A DNA stretch of 64,000 nt from Klebsiella sp. WP3-W18-ESBL-02. Its GTDB lineage: Bacteria; Pseudomonadota; Gammaproteobacteria; Enterobacterales; Enterobacteriaceae. Below the pieces are notes generated by a model that was not told the origin of the DNA, did not search any database, and saw only the letters and a program-made list of their open reading frames with translations. The position numbers and the translations under genes are program-made. Location of the stretch: positions 3,658,001 through 3,722,000 of the forward strand of contig NZ_AP021972.1 of NCBI RefSeq assembly GCF_014168815.1, written 5' to 3'. Positions 33,146-41,923 of the stretch are shown here, piece after piece (position 1 is the first letter of the stretch; the number at the start of each line of letters is the position of its first letter).

Positions 33146-33868
33146 GTGGCGACACTTTTTATCGCAGATTTGCACCTGCAAACAGAAGAACCGGCGATTA
33201 CCGCCGGTTTTCTGCGTTTTTTACGCGGTGAAGCTCGCCAGGCCGACGCACTGTATATCTTAGGCGACCTGTTCGAGGCGTGGATTGGCGATGACGATCC
33301 GAATCCGCTGCACCGTGAAATGGCTGCGGCCATTAAATCGCTGGTTGACGCTGGCGTACCCTGTTTCTTTATTCACGGCAATCGTGACTTCCTGATAGGC
33401 AAACGCTTTGCCCGCGAGAGCGGTATGCTGCTGCTGCCCGAAGAACAGGTGCTCGATCTCTATGGCCGCCGGCTGCTGATTATGCACGGCGACACGCTTT
33501 GTACCGACGATCCCGGCTATCTGGCCTTCCGCGCAAAAGTACATACTCCTTGGATTCAAAGGCTGTTCCTCGCCCTGCCGCTGTTTATTCGCCGCCGTAT
33601 TGCGCAGAAAATGCGTCACGACAGCAAAGCCGCCAATAGCCACAAGTCGATGGACATCATGGATGTAAACCAGAATGCCGTCGTCGCGGTGATGGAAAAA
33701 CATCAGGTGCAGTGGCTGATTCACGGTCATACGCATCGTCCGGCTATCCATGAGCTCAACGCCAACGGCGCGCTGGCGCACCGCGTGGTGCTCGGAGCAT
33801 GGCACAGCAACGGCTCGATGGTCAAAGTGACCCAGGACGACGTTGAGCTGATTCCTTTCGCGTTTTAA
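33146..33868 (+). CDS. lpxH: LpxH, UDP-2,3-diacylglucosamine pyrophosphohydrolase
   Basis: This 240-residue enzyme releases UMP from UDP-2,3-diacylglucosamine to give lipid X in lipid A synthesis. It acts at the cytoplasmic face of the inner membrane. Metallophosphoesterase motifs are FIADLHL, LGDLFEAWIGDDD, IHGNRDFL, MHGDTLC and HGHTHRP. It starts at a GTG 3 bases after the ppiB stop, which implies translational coupling. Confidence 0.96.
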   Translation: MATLFIADLHLQTEEPAITAGFLRFLRGEARQADALYILGDLFEAWIGDDDPNPLHREMAAAIKSLVDAGVPCFFIHGNRDFLIGKRFARESGMLLLPEEQVLDLYGRRLLIMHGDTLCTDDPGYLAFRAKVHTPWIQRLFLALPLFIRRRIAQKMRHDSKAANSHKSMDIMDVNQNAVVAVMEKHQVQWLIHGHTHRPAIHELNANGALAHRVVLGAWHSNGSMVKVTQDDVELIPFAF

Positions 33869-33898
33869 ATTTCCGTCTGAATACGCCATTTCACGGCG

Positions 33899-33914
33899 AC
33901 GCAACCGTTTTCCT
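33899..33914. promoter_or_regulatory. PurR operator of purEK
   Basis: ACGCAACCGTTTTCCT matches the PurR consensus (ACGCAAACGTTTGCGT) at 12 of 16 positions, and I recall it as the form found at E. coli purE. It lies 71 bases upstream of the purE ATG and gives purine (hypoxanthine/guanine) repression. Confidence 0.88.
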
Positions 33915-33985
33915 TGCCCATTTTCCGTGGTATTCTCTGTGGCCTCTAAGTCGTGTGCAGCACACCCACAGGAGTTTTCAGACGC

Positions 33986-34495
33986 ATGTCTTCCCGCAAT
34001 AATCCGGCACGTATCGCCATCGTGATGGGGTCCAAAAGCGACTGGGCTACCATGCAGTTCGCCGCAGAAATCCTTGATATTCTGAATGTTCCTCACCATG
34101 TTGAAGTGGTTTCCGCCCACCGCACGCCCGATAAGCTGTTCAGTTTTGCCGAAACAGCGGAAGAGAACGGCTACCAGGTGATTATTGCCGGAGCCGGCGG
34201 TGCAGCGCACTTACCCGGAATGATTGCCGCCAAAACGCTGGTACCGGTGCTGGGCGTGCCGGTACAGAGCGCGGCATTAAGCGGCGTCGATAGTCTCTAC
34301 TCTATCGTACAGATGCCGCGCGGGATCCCGGTAGGGACGCTGGCGATTGGTAAAGCCGGCGCCGCCAACGCCGCGCTGCTGGCCGCACAGATTCTGGCTC
34401 AGCACGATGCGCAGTTGCATCAGCGTCTGGCCGAGTGGCGCCAAGCACAAACCGATGACGTTCTGGAAAACCCGGACCCGCGAGGTGCCGCATGA
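33986..34495 (+). CDS. purE: PurE, N5-carboxyaminoimidazole ribonucleotide mutase
   Basis: This 169-residue class I PurE moves the carboxyl group of N5-CAIR to C4 of the imidazole ring in purine synthesis. Signatures are VMGSKSDWATM and SAHRTPDKLF, which carries the catalytic His, plus AGAGGAAHLPGM. It starts after CAGGAG and overlaps purK by four bases (ATGA), so it works directly with PurK. Confidence 0.97.
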   Translation: MSSRNNPARIAIVMGSKSDWATMQFAAEILDILNVPHHVEVVSAHRTPDKLFSFAETAEENGYQVIIAGAGGAAHLPGMIAAKTLVPVLGVPVQSAALSGVDSLYSIVQMPRGIPVGTLAIGKAGAANAALLAAQILAQHDAQLHQRLAEWRQAQTDDVLENPDPRGAA

Positions 34496-35559
34496 AGCAG
34501 GTCTGCGTACTGGGCAACGGCCAGCTTGGCCGTATGCTGCGTCAGGCCGGTGAACCGCTGGGCATTGCCGTCTGGCCGGTAGGACTAGAAGCTGACCCGG
34601 CCGCCGTGCCGTTCCAGCAGAGCGTGATTACCGCTGAAATTGAACGCTGGCCGGAAACCGCCCTGACCCGCGAGCTGGCCGAGCATACCGCTTTTGTAAA
34701 CCGCGACGTCTTCCCGATTATCGCCGACCGTCTGACGCAAAAGCAGCTCTTCGATAAGCTCGGCCTGGCCACCGCCCCGTGGCAACTGCTGGCCAGCGAG
34801 CAAGAGTGGCCGGCCGTATTTGACCGTCTGGGCGAGCTGGCGATCGTCAAGCGCCGCACCGGCGGCTACGACGGCCGCGGCCAGTGGCGCCTGCGCAAAG
34901 ACGATACCGCGCAGCTGCCGGAAGAGTGCTATGGCGAATGCATCGTCGAGCAGGGGATTAATTTCTCCGGCGAAGTGTCGCTGGTGGGCGCCCGCGCGCG
35001 CGACGGCAGCACCGTATTTTATCCGTTGACCCACAACCTGCATCAGGACGGTATTCTGCGCATGAGCGTTGCCTTCCCGCAGGCCGATGCCCAACAGCAG
35101 GCGCAGGCAGAAGCCATGCTCAGCGCCATTATGCAAGCGCTGAACTACGTCGGCGTGATGGCCATGGAGTGTTTTATCACGCCGGGCGGGCTGCTGATTA
35201 ACGAACTGGCGCCGCGCGTGCACAACAGCGGCCACTGGACGCAGAACGGCGCGTCGATTAGCCAGTTCGAACTGCACCTGCGCGCCATTACCGATCTGCC
35301 GCTGCCGCCGCCGGTGGTCAACAGCCCGTCGGTGATGGTTAACCTGATTGGTACCGATCTCAACTATGACTGGCTGAAGCTGCCGCTGGTGCATCTGCAC
35401 TGGTACGACAAAGAGGTTCGCCCGGGTCGTAAAGTGGGCCACCTTAACCTCAGCGACAGCGACACCGGCCGCCTCAGCGCAACGCTGGAAGCGCTGGTTC
35501 CGCTGCTGCCAGGCGAATACGCCAGCGGCATTGCCTGGGCGCAAGCACGCCTGAAGTAA
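34492..35559 (+). CDS. purK: PurK, N5-carboxyaminoimidazole ribonucleotide synthase
   Basis: This 355-residue ATP-grasp enzyme carboxylates AIR with bicarbonate and ATP to make N5-CAIR, the substrate of PurE. Motifs visible are VCVLGNGQLGRMLRQAGEPL at the start, KRRTGGYDGRGQW in the ATP-grasp loop, and ELAPRVHNSGHWTQ near the active site. In this genome purK is followed directly by mnmH. In E. coli K-12 an allantoin and glyoxylate gene block lies there. Confidence 0.97.
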   Translation: MKQVCVLGNGQLGRMLRQAGEPLGIAVWPVGLEADPAAVPFQQSVITAEIERWPETALTRELAEHTAFVNRDVFPIIADRLTQKQLFDKLGLATAPWQLLASEQEWPAVFDRLGELAIVKRRTGGYDGRGQWRLRKDDTAQLPEECYGECIVEQGINFSGEVSLVGARARDGSTVFYPLTHNLHQDGILRMSVAFPQADAQQQAQAEAMLSAIMQALNYVGVMAMECFITPGGLLINELAPRVHNSGHWTQNGASISQFELHLRAITDLPLPPPVVNSPSVMVNLIGTDLNYDWLKLPLVHLHWYDKEVRPGRKVGHLNLSDSDTGRLSATLEALVPLLPGEYASGIAWAQARLK

Positions 35560-35665
35560 GCCTTTAGTGCCGGGGAAAGAATCTAACGCTTCCCCGGCCC
35601 CCTCCTTGAAGCGTAAAATCCTGCCCTAAACGCCATACCCCACTTTGCCAGAGAAGGATTGCCCC

Positions 35666-36751
35666 ATGGAAAATGGGACGGATTACTGCGCCATTCTGCG
35701 CGCGGAAACGCCCATCATTGACGTTCGCGCCCCGGTTGAGTTTGCCCACGGCGCGGTGCCTGCAGCCGTGAACCTACCGTTGATGACCGATGATGAACGC
35801 GCAGCCGTCGGCACCTGCTATAAACGTCAAGGCGCGGAAGCCGCCCTCGCGCTCGGCCACAAACTGGTTGCCGGTGAGACGCGCCAGCGCCGCATCGACG
35901 CATGGCTGGCGGCCTGTCGACAGGCGCCGCAGGGCTATCTGTGCTGCGCGCGCGGCGGGCAGCGTTCGCATATTGTGCAAAGCTGGCTTAAAGACCAGGG
36001 CATTGATTACCCGCTGATCGTCGGCGGCTACAAGGCGCTGCGCCAGGCGGCAATGCAGGCGACGGAAGCACTGGTTCGTCATCCGATCGTGCTGGTCGGC
36101 GGCTGTACCGGTAATGGCAAAACGCCGCTGGTTCGCCAGCAGCCTCAGGGCATCGACCTGGAAGGGTTAGCACACCATCGCGGTTCTTCATTCGGCCGGA
36201 CCCTCAGCGCCCAGTTTTCCCAGGCGACCTTTGAGAACCACCTAGCGACGGCGCTGCTGAAGGGCGCACATCAGCGGGATCGCGTACGCTGGGTGCTGGA
36301 AGATGAAGGCCGAATGATTGGCGCAAATCATCTGCCGGAATGCCTGCGCGAGCGCATGGCGCAGTCGCCTATCGCCGTGGTCGAGGACCCGTTTGAGATC
36401 CGTCTTACACGTCTGCGCGAAGAGTATTTCACCCGCATGCACCGTGACTTTATCGCCACCTATGGCGAGGAAAAAGGCTGGCAGGAATACAGCGAATATC
36501 TGCATCACGGTCTGTACGCGATTCGCCGCCGCCTGGGGTTACAGCGCTTTGCCGAATTGACCGCGACGCTCGACGGTGCGCTCGCCGCGCAGCAACAAAG
36601 CGGCTCCACCGAGGCACACTTCGCCTGGCTGATTCCCCTGCTTGAAGAGTACTACGATCCGATGTACCGCTATCAACTGGAAAGAAAGACCGACAAGATT
36701 GTGTTTCGCGGGACAAGTCAAGAAGTGACCGAATGGCTTGGGGAAAACTGA
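35666..36751 (+). CDS. mnmH: MnmH (SelU), tRNA 2-selenouridine/geranyl-2-thiouridine synthase
   Basis: This 361-residue enzyme geranylates and then selenates 2-thiouridine at the wobble position of Lys, Glu and Gln tRNAs. The N-terminal rhodanese domain has the catalytic Cys in YLCCARGGQRSH. The C-terminal P-loop domain has GGCTGNGKTPLV. The second Gly of the usual GSGKT is preceded by Asn rather than Ser here, a minor change. The open frame begins seven codons earlier without a ribosome site. SelD and selenium supply genes are not in view. Confidence 0.94.
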   Translation: MENGTDYCAILRAETPIIDVRAPVEFAHGAVPAAVNLPLMTDDERAAVGTCYKRQGAEAALALGHKLVAGETRQRRIDAWLAACRQAPQGYLCCARGGQRSHIVQSWLKDQGIDYPLIVGGYKALRQAAMQATEALVRHPIVLVGGCTGNGKTPLVRQQPQGIDLEGLAHHRGSSFGRTLSAQFSQATFENHLATALLKGAHQRDRVRWVLEDEGRMIGANHLPECLRERMAQSPIAVVEDPFEIRLTRLREEYFTRMHRDFIATYGEEKGWQEYSEYLHHGLYAIRRRLGLQRFAELTATLDGALAAQQQSGSTEAHFAWLIPLLEEYYDPMYRYQLERKTDKIVFRGTSQEVTEWLGEN

Positions 36752-36760
36752 AGGGTAAAC

Positions 36761-36783
36761 CAAGGGCGGCAGAGCCGCCCTTG
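36761..36783. terminator. Bidirectional terminator between mnmH and the porin gene
   Basis: A 10-bp stem CAAGGGCGGC / GCCGCCCTTG with a 3-base loop lies between the two convergent stops (9 bases after mnmH, 7 beyond the porin). U-runs are short. Confidence 0.6.
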
Positions 36784-36790
36784 TTAACGA

Positions 36791-37933
36791 TTAGAAATCG
36801 TAGCGCAGACGCACCAGGTTCATATCGCCCAGATCGTCGGTGCTGGAAGTAAACACGTGTTCGTAGTCCACGCGGAAACCGTAATCCAGCTGGAAGCTAA
36901 TACCTACGCCATTATCCGTGCGCTGGTAGTTGCGACCATTCACGTATTCAATACGGTCACCCATAAAGTACGGTTGAATAGATTTAACCGCGTATTGACC
37001 CACCGGGATTTTGTAGCCCGCGAAGTATTCAATACCCCACGCGTCGCCCGCGAAGTAGTCGTGAACGTTCACTTTCTTGGTGGTCATGAAGTTCTGATAC
37101 CAGCCGCCGCCCAGAGCAAATGTCCAGTTATCCGGGGTCCAGCTCAGCGCGGTGCCCACGATGTTCTGATCGTAGGTTTTACCGTCGGTATTCTGCGGGT
37201 TGTGCATATCCGCGCGGGTGTAGTTCCACGCCGTACCCCAGGTCAGGTCGTCGGTGATGTGGTAATCCACACCCAGTGAACCGCCGCCTTTACGTTTGTA
37301 AAGCAGGCCGTTGTTCGGGTTGTAGTCGTCGCTGAACAGGTAGGATGCATAAAGATCGACATCACCCACGGTTTTTTTGTATTTCAGTGATTTACGGGTA
37401 CGGTAAGAACCATCGTAATCGCCGTTGATACCGTTACCTGGCGCCTGACCAATCATGTCATAGTCCCAGATATCGGTTTTCACGCCGACCACATCGTAAT
37501 AAACGCTGTTCTGTTGACCGAAGGTCAACGTACCCCAGGTGTTGCTTTTCAGACCGGTGTACAGCATACGACGGGTAGTGTTGTTCGCGCCGTCAGCGTA
37601 GTGGTTATCCCAGTCAAACAGCGCCGGAATGTTCACGCCCAGTTCGTAGTAGCTGACCCAGCTAATGTCATCGAACAGGTAGTAATCTGCTGCGAAGCGG
37701 AAACGGGTGCCGCCATCGAAGCCGTTACGCTTGTATGAGCCTTTATCACCATCACCGGTCATCATGTTGAACTGCGGACGAATACTCCCGCCCACGGTGA
37801 AATTAAGACGGCTAAGCGGGTTCCCGGCCTGCGGATCCTGCTTGAGCAGGGTAATTTCAGCCTGGGATGCGAAAGACGTTAACGCCACTGCTGCACCGAT
37901 CGACAACGCCAGTGCTTTCATTTTTATAGTCAT
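36791..37933 (-). CDS. Outer-membrane porin of the enterobacterial general-porin family
   Basis: This 380-residue protein has a signal peptide (MTIKMKALALSIGAAVALTS, then FASQA). It forms a beta-barrel of alternating aromatic and polar residues. The typical strand ends GTLTFGQQNSVYYD and NLVRLRYDF with the C-terminal Phe are present. It is probably a trimeric diffusion channel, perhaps for a specific solute. It is not OmpC, OmpF or PhoE themselves, and I cannot name it. It starts with AAGGA 6 bases before the ATG. E. coli has no gene of this type between mnmH and ybbP. Confidence 0.87.
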   Translation of the reverse strand: MTIKMKALALSIGAAVALTSFASQAEITLLKQDPQAGNPLSRLNFTVGGSIRPQFNMMTGDGDKGSYKRNGFDGGTRFRFAADYYLFDDISWVSYYELGVNIPALFDWDNHYADGANNTTRRMLYTGLKSNTWGTLTFGQQNSVYYDVVGVKTDIWDYDMIGQAPGNGINGDYDGSYRTRKSLKYKKTVGDVDLYASYLFSDDYNPNNGLLYKRKGGGSLGVDYHITDDLTWGTAWNYTRADMHNPQNTDGKTYDQNIVGTALSWTPDNWTFALGGGWYQNFMTTKKVNVHDYFAGDAWGIEYFAGYKIPVGQYAVKSIQPYFMGDRIEYVNGRNYQRTDNGVGISFQLDYGFRVDYEHVFTSSTDDLGDMNLVRLRYDF

Positions 37934-38111
37934 TATTTTTCCTTGATAGATTTATAGCCAACTATCTGGCTGATAAATATTATCGTCTATTAATAAAATC
38001 CACCTGGCTGATTTTTATTAAAATGTGCGATTTAGGTTTCCAGTTTTACCGAATGGTGCCATAAAACAGGCAAGATGATGAAAGGATGAATAATTTTGAC
38101 GAGCAGCGATC

Positions 38112-38186
38112 GCTACGCATAGGCAGGGTACGGCGTTTATGCCGCCATCCAACAACGTGCAGCGTAGCGCCGTCCGGCGCTACGCA
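38112..38186. repeat. Degenerate BIME upstream of the porin gene
   Basis: GGCGTTTATGCCGCCATCC and GTAGCGCCGTCCGGCGCTAC are REP-like palindromes between ybbP (stop) and the porin promoter region. The 270-base gap otherwise holds only the porin leader. Confidence 0.6.
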
Positions 38187-38203
38187 AGAGCAACGCCGTT
38201 AAA

Positions 38204-40618
38204 CTAGCCGGAGAACTGGCGGAACAGCGCCCGCCCTTTCAACAGCCGCAGCCCTAAGCCACCGCCGCATAATGACAACAGCAGCGCGCCGCACAGCGGC
38301 AGGGCCAGCCACAGACGCCAGTCCGGCGACCACGGGAAGTCGAACACTTTCGTTTGCAGCATCGCCAGTGCCGTTTCGGCCCCGATGGCCGCCACCAGCC
38401 CGGAAATCGCGCCCAGCAGCGCAAATTCAGCCCACAGCGTTAGCCGCAGCAGCGGCTTCCCGGCACCGAGGGTGCGATAAACGACCAGCTCCTGATGGCG
38501 CTGGCGCATTCCCACCTGCACCTGAGCCAGCAGCAGCAGCACGCCGCAGGCGGTGACCAGCACCACCATCACTTCCAGCGCCCGACTCACCTGCGCCAGC
38601 ACCTGGCCGACCTGTTTCAGGATTGCGCCGATATCCAGCAACGTAACCGTCGGGAACTCGCGGTTGAGCTGCGTTAGCAGCGTGTTACCGTGATCCCAGC
38701 GGAAGCTGGTTAGCCAGCTCTGCGGCTGACCATCGAGGGCGCCGTCGGGGAAGATAAAGAAGAAGTTCGGTCGCAGACTCTCCCAATCAACCTTGCGGAT
38801 ACTGCTCACCTTCGCGGTAAAGTCCTGAGTATCACCGGTAAAGGTTACGCTATCGCCGAGGCGGATATTCAATCGCTGCGCCAGCCCTTCTTCAATTGAC
38901 ACTTCCCCCGCTTTTGGCGGCCAGCTTCCTGCGACCAGCGGATTGTGCGCCGGGCGCTGGTTTTGCCAGGTCAGGTTCAGCTCGCGGTTGAGCGACTCCT
39001 CCTTGTTGCCCTCGGTGCTTTGGCCGTTGATCTGCGTGAGCCGCGCGCGAACAATCGGGTAGAAGGCCGCCGGAATCACCTGATGTTCGGCAAGGAAGGT
39101 TTTCACCTCACTCACCTGCTCAGGCGCGATATTGATCAGAAAATAGTTCGGGCTTTCCGGCGGTAGCTGCTGCTGCCAGCGATCGAGCAGATCGCCGCGC
39201 AGCACCAGCAGTAGCGCCAGCAGCATGAACGACAGCGAGAACGCCGCCAGTTGACTCAGCGTAGACCACGGCTGGCGCAGCAGACGGTTGACCGCCAGGC
39301 GCAGCGGCAGCGCGCGTAGCGTCAGGCGCTTAAGCACCTTCAGCAGCAGCCAGCCCACCACGCCGCATAGCGCCGCCAGCACCACCGCACCGGCCAGCAC
39401 CGACCACAGGAGTGGGCTTCCGCCCATCAGCCAAGCCAGCAGCAGCACGGTCACCGCGGTGACCAACGGCAGATAAATCTTCAGCGGCCAGACGTTGGCG
39501 ACAATATCCTGGCGTAATACGCGCAGCGGCTGGGTCGCCAGCAGCAGCCGGTATGGTCGCAGCCCGACCAGCAGCGAAATGACCGTCATTGACCCCACCG
39601 CCCACAGCCACGGCCAGGCGCTGGCAGCGGGCAGCGCCGCCGGCAGCACCGGTTTGAGTAGCGTGAGCAGTATGGACTCAAATAACAGCCCCATTGCCCC
39701 ACCGGCCAGCGCGGAGAGCATCATCAGCAGCAGCCACTGACCGATAATCAACCGGCGTAGCTGTGCGCGCCCGGCCCCCAGCGTTTTAAGGATGGCCACC
39801 AGATCGTAGCGGCTGCGGCAGTAGTGCCCCATCGCCACCGCCACGGCGGCTACCGCCAGCAGCAGCGTTAGCAGCGCCGACAGCAGCAAAAACTGCTGGG
39901 ACCGCTGGAGTGACTTACCCAGCGCGCCGTCGTCCTGATTTGGCCCCAGCCATCGGTGCTCGGGCTTCAACTGCGGCAGCAGCCAGCTTTCATAGCTCCC
40001 TAACTGCTCGGCGGTGCCGGCAAACATGTAGCGCCAGCTCACCCGACTACCGGGCTGCACTGCGCCGGTTTTCGCGACGTCGGCCAGATTCATCATCAGG
40101 CGCGGCGCCATCTGGAACGGATTAAAGCCGCTATCCGGCTCCTGCACGACTTCTCCGGCAATGCGCAGCGTGGCATCGCCCACATCGAGGCTGTCACCCA
40201 TTTTCAGATTCAGCAGCGCCAGCAAACGCGGTGCCAGCAGCACCGTGCCAGCCGCAGGTTTCAGGCCCGCAGGGGCCGTTTCCAGCGCGCCGTACAGCGG
40301 ATAGCGATCGTCAACCGCCTTCACATCGGCCAGCTGTGGCGTATCCCCCGCCCAGGTCATGGTGGAGAAATGGATCTGTTCACCCACCGTCAGGCCGAGC
40401 GCGCGAGCTTTCTCCAGCCACGCGAGCGGCACCTCCCGCGAGCTGCGCAGCACCCGGTCGCCGGCCATATATTCACGGCTTTGCTGATTGAGCCCTTTGT
40501 CCATGCGGTCGCTGATGCTGCCCAGCGCCAGCACGCAGGCCACCGCCAGGCTTAACGCCAGCCAGACAATCAGCAACGAAGGCGAACGCCACTCGCGCCA
40601 GAACCAGCGTAAAATCAT
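38204..40618 (-). CDS. ybbP: YbbP, permease of a YbbA-type ABC transporter
   Basis: This 804-residue membrane protein has ten hydrophobic spans in two FtsX-like domains with a large periplasmic region between TM1 and the rest. FtsX domain traits appear around GSYESWLLPQLK and VGMRQRHQELVVYRTLGAG. It is of the MacB/LolE-like type VII ABC family, which does mechanical work on the periplasm rather than moving substrates through a channel. Its substrate is not known. It overlaps ybbA by four bases (ATGA). Confidence 0.9.
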   Translation of the reverse strand: MILRWFWREWRSPSLLIVWLALSLAVACVLALGSISDRMDKGLNQQSREYMAGDRVLRSSREVPLAWLEKARALGLTVGEQIHFSTMTWAGDTPQLADVKAVDDRYPLYGALETAPAGLKPAAGTVLLAPRLLALLNLKMGDSLDVGDATLRIAGEVVQEPDSGFNPFQMAPRLMMNLADVAKTGAVQPGSRVSWRYMFAGTAEQLGSYESWLLPQLKPEHRWLGPNQDDGALGKSLQRSQQFLLLSALLTLLLAVAAVAVAMGHYCRSRYDLVAILKTLGAGRAQLRRLIIGQWLLLMMLSALAGGAMGLLFESILLTLLKPVLPAALPAASAWPWLWAVGSMTVISLLVGLRPYRLLLATQPLRVLRQDIVANVWPLKIYLPLVTAVTVLLLAWLMGGSPLLWSVLAGAVVLAALCGVVGWLLLKVLKRLTLRALPLRLAVNRLLRQPWSTLSQLAAFSLSFMLLALLLVLRGDLLDRWQQQLPPESPNYFLINIAPEQVSEVKTFLAEHQVIPAAFYPIVRARLTQINGQSTEGNKEESLNRELNLTWQNQRPAHNPLVAGSWPPKAGEVSIEEGLAQRLNIRLGDSVTFTGDTQDFTAKVSSIRKVDWESLRPNFFFIFPDGALDGQPQSWLTSFRWDHGNTLLTQLNREFPTVTLLDIGAILKQVGQVLAQVSRALEVMVVLVTACGVLLLLAQVQVGMRQRHQELVVYRTLGAGKPLLRLTLWAEFALLGAISGLVAAIGAETALAMLQTKVFDFPWSPDWRLWLALPLCGALLLSLCGGGLGLRLLKGRALFRQFSG

Positions 40619-41301
40619 GCTTCCTCCCGTAGCTGCCCGTCCACCAGCCGCAGACGGCGATCGCAGCGAGCCGCCAGCTGCGCGTCGTGGGTCACCAGAA
40701 TCAGCGTAGTGCCGTGCTCGCGGTTAAGGGAGAACAGCAGATCGGCAATTTTATCGCCGGTCTGACGATCGAGGTTACCGGTCGGTTCATCGGCAAACAG
40801 CAAATCAGGACGGCCGTTAAACGCGCGGGCCAGCGCCACGCGCTGCTGTTCCCCCCCGGAAAGCTGCGCCGGAAGATGATGCAGACGCTTCCCAAGCCCC
40901 AGCTGTTCCAGCAGCGCTTTCGCGCCCTGACGGCTCTGGGCGTCGCTTTCGCCGCGCAGCAGCGCCGGCAGTTCGACGTTTTCTAACGCATTAAGGGTAG
41001 GAATCAACATAAAGGATTGAAACACGAAGCCAATGTGCTGAGCGCGCAGCCGCGCGCGCGCTTCTTCGTCCAGCTTGTCCAGCGGATGGCCGAGCAGCTT
41101 CACTTCACCGCTGCTGCCGTCGTCAAGCCCGGCGAGAATCGCCAACAGCGTCGACTTGCCGGAACCCGACTCACCAATTAAAGCAAGGGTTTGCGCCGGT
41201 TTGACAATCAGGTTAACTCCGGTAAGGATGGAAAGCTCATGCTCACCCTGACCGACGGATTTCTTCAGATGATGCACTTCAAGTACGTTTTCCGCTGGCA
41301 T
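40615..41301 (-). CDS. ybbA: YbbA, ATP-binding subunit of an ABC transporter
   Basis: This 228-residue ATPase of the LolD/MacB type has Walker A (GESGSGKSTLL), the signature LSGGEQQRVALARA and Walker B (DLLFADEPTGNLD). It drives YbbP. Its first 33 bases overlap the tesA gene on the opposite strand, with tesA beginning inside ybbA, as in E. coli. The tesA promoter must therefore lie in ybbA coding sequence. Confidence 0.93.
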   Translation of the reverse strand: MPAENVLEVHHLKKSVGQGEHELSILTGVNLIVKPAQTLALIGESGSGKSTLLAILAGLDDGSSGEVKLLGHPLDKLDEEARARLRAQHIGFVFQSFMLIPTLNALENVELPALLRGESDAQSRQGAKALLEQLGLGKRLHHLPAQLSGGEQQRVALARAFNGRPDLLFADEPTGNLDRQTGDKIADLLFSLNREHGTTLILVTHDAQLAARCDRRLRLVDGQLREEA

Positions 41302-41901
41302 TTGCCTTTCCTGTTGTTGTTGCTGTTAAGCCTGCGCGCCGCGGCGGCGGACACACTGTTAGTGCTGGGCGACAGCCTGAGCGCGGGCTATCGCATGGCG
41401 GGCACCGCCGCCTGGCCTGCCTTGCTGAACGATAAGTGGCAGCCGAAAATCACGGTTATCAACGGCAGTATTAGCGGCGATACCGCGCAGCAAGGGCTGG
41501 CACGCCTGCCCGCGCTGCTTAAACAGCACCAGCCACGCTGGGTACTGGTTGAACTGGGCGGCAACGACGGCCTGCGCGGTTTTGCGCCCCCACAAATCGA
41601 GCAAACGCTGCGCGCCGTACTGCAACAGGTGAAAGACGCGAACGTTCAGCCGCTGTTAATGCAAATTCGCCTGCCCGCAAACTACGGACGCCGCTATAAT
41701 GAGGCGTTTAGCGCGGTCTATCCGAAGCTCGCCAGCGAATTCAATGTTCCACTGCTGCCCTTCTTTATGGAAGAGGTCTACCTTAAGCCGCAGTGGATGC
41801 AGGATGATGGCATTCATCCCAACCGTGACGCCCAGCCGTATATTGCCGACTGGATGGCGACACGTCTGGCCCCATTAGTTAATCACGACGTCGCAAAGTA
41901 A
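41269..41901 (+). CDS. tesA: TesA, periplasmic acyl-CoA thioesterase I / protease I / lysophospholipase L1
   Basis: This 210-residue SGNH hydrolase begins with a signal peptide (MMHFKYVFRWHLPFLLLLLL). The nucleophile motif is GDSLSAGY, with GGNDG as the Asn block and DDGIHPN supplying the catalytic Asp and His. It cleaves long-chain acyl-CoAs and lysophospholipids in the periplasm. A second ATG follows directly. It overlaps ybbA head to head. Downstream ybbO follows within 22 bases. Confidence 0.96.
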   Translation: MMHFKYVFRWHLPFLLLLLLSLRAAAADTLLVLGDSLSAGYRMAGTAAWPALLNDKWQPKITVINGSISGDTAQQGLARLPALLKQHQPRWVLVELGGNDGLRGFAPPQIEQTLRAVLQQVKDANVQPLLMQIRLPANYGRRYNEAFSAVYPKLASEFNVPLLPFFMEEVYLKPQWMQDDGIHPNRDAQPYIADWMATRLAPLVNHDVAK

Positions 41902-41923
41902 AGCGGCGTCTTCAGGTAAAGTT

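Noticed and set aside
34585..35544. 319-residue minus-strand frame
   Set aside because: Shadow of purK on the opposite strand.
38015..38036. CRP-like site upstream of the porin gene
   Set aside because: Only the left half (TGTGCGA) resembles the consensus and the right half does not match.
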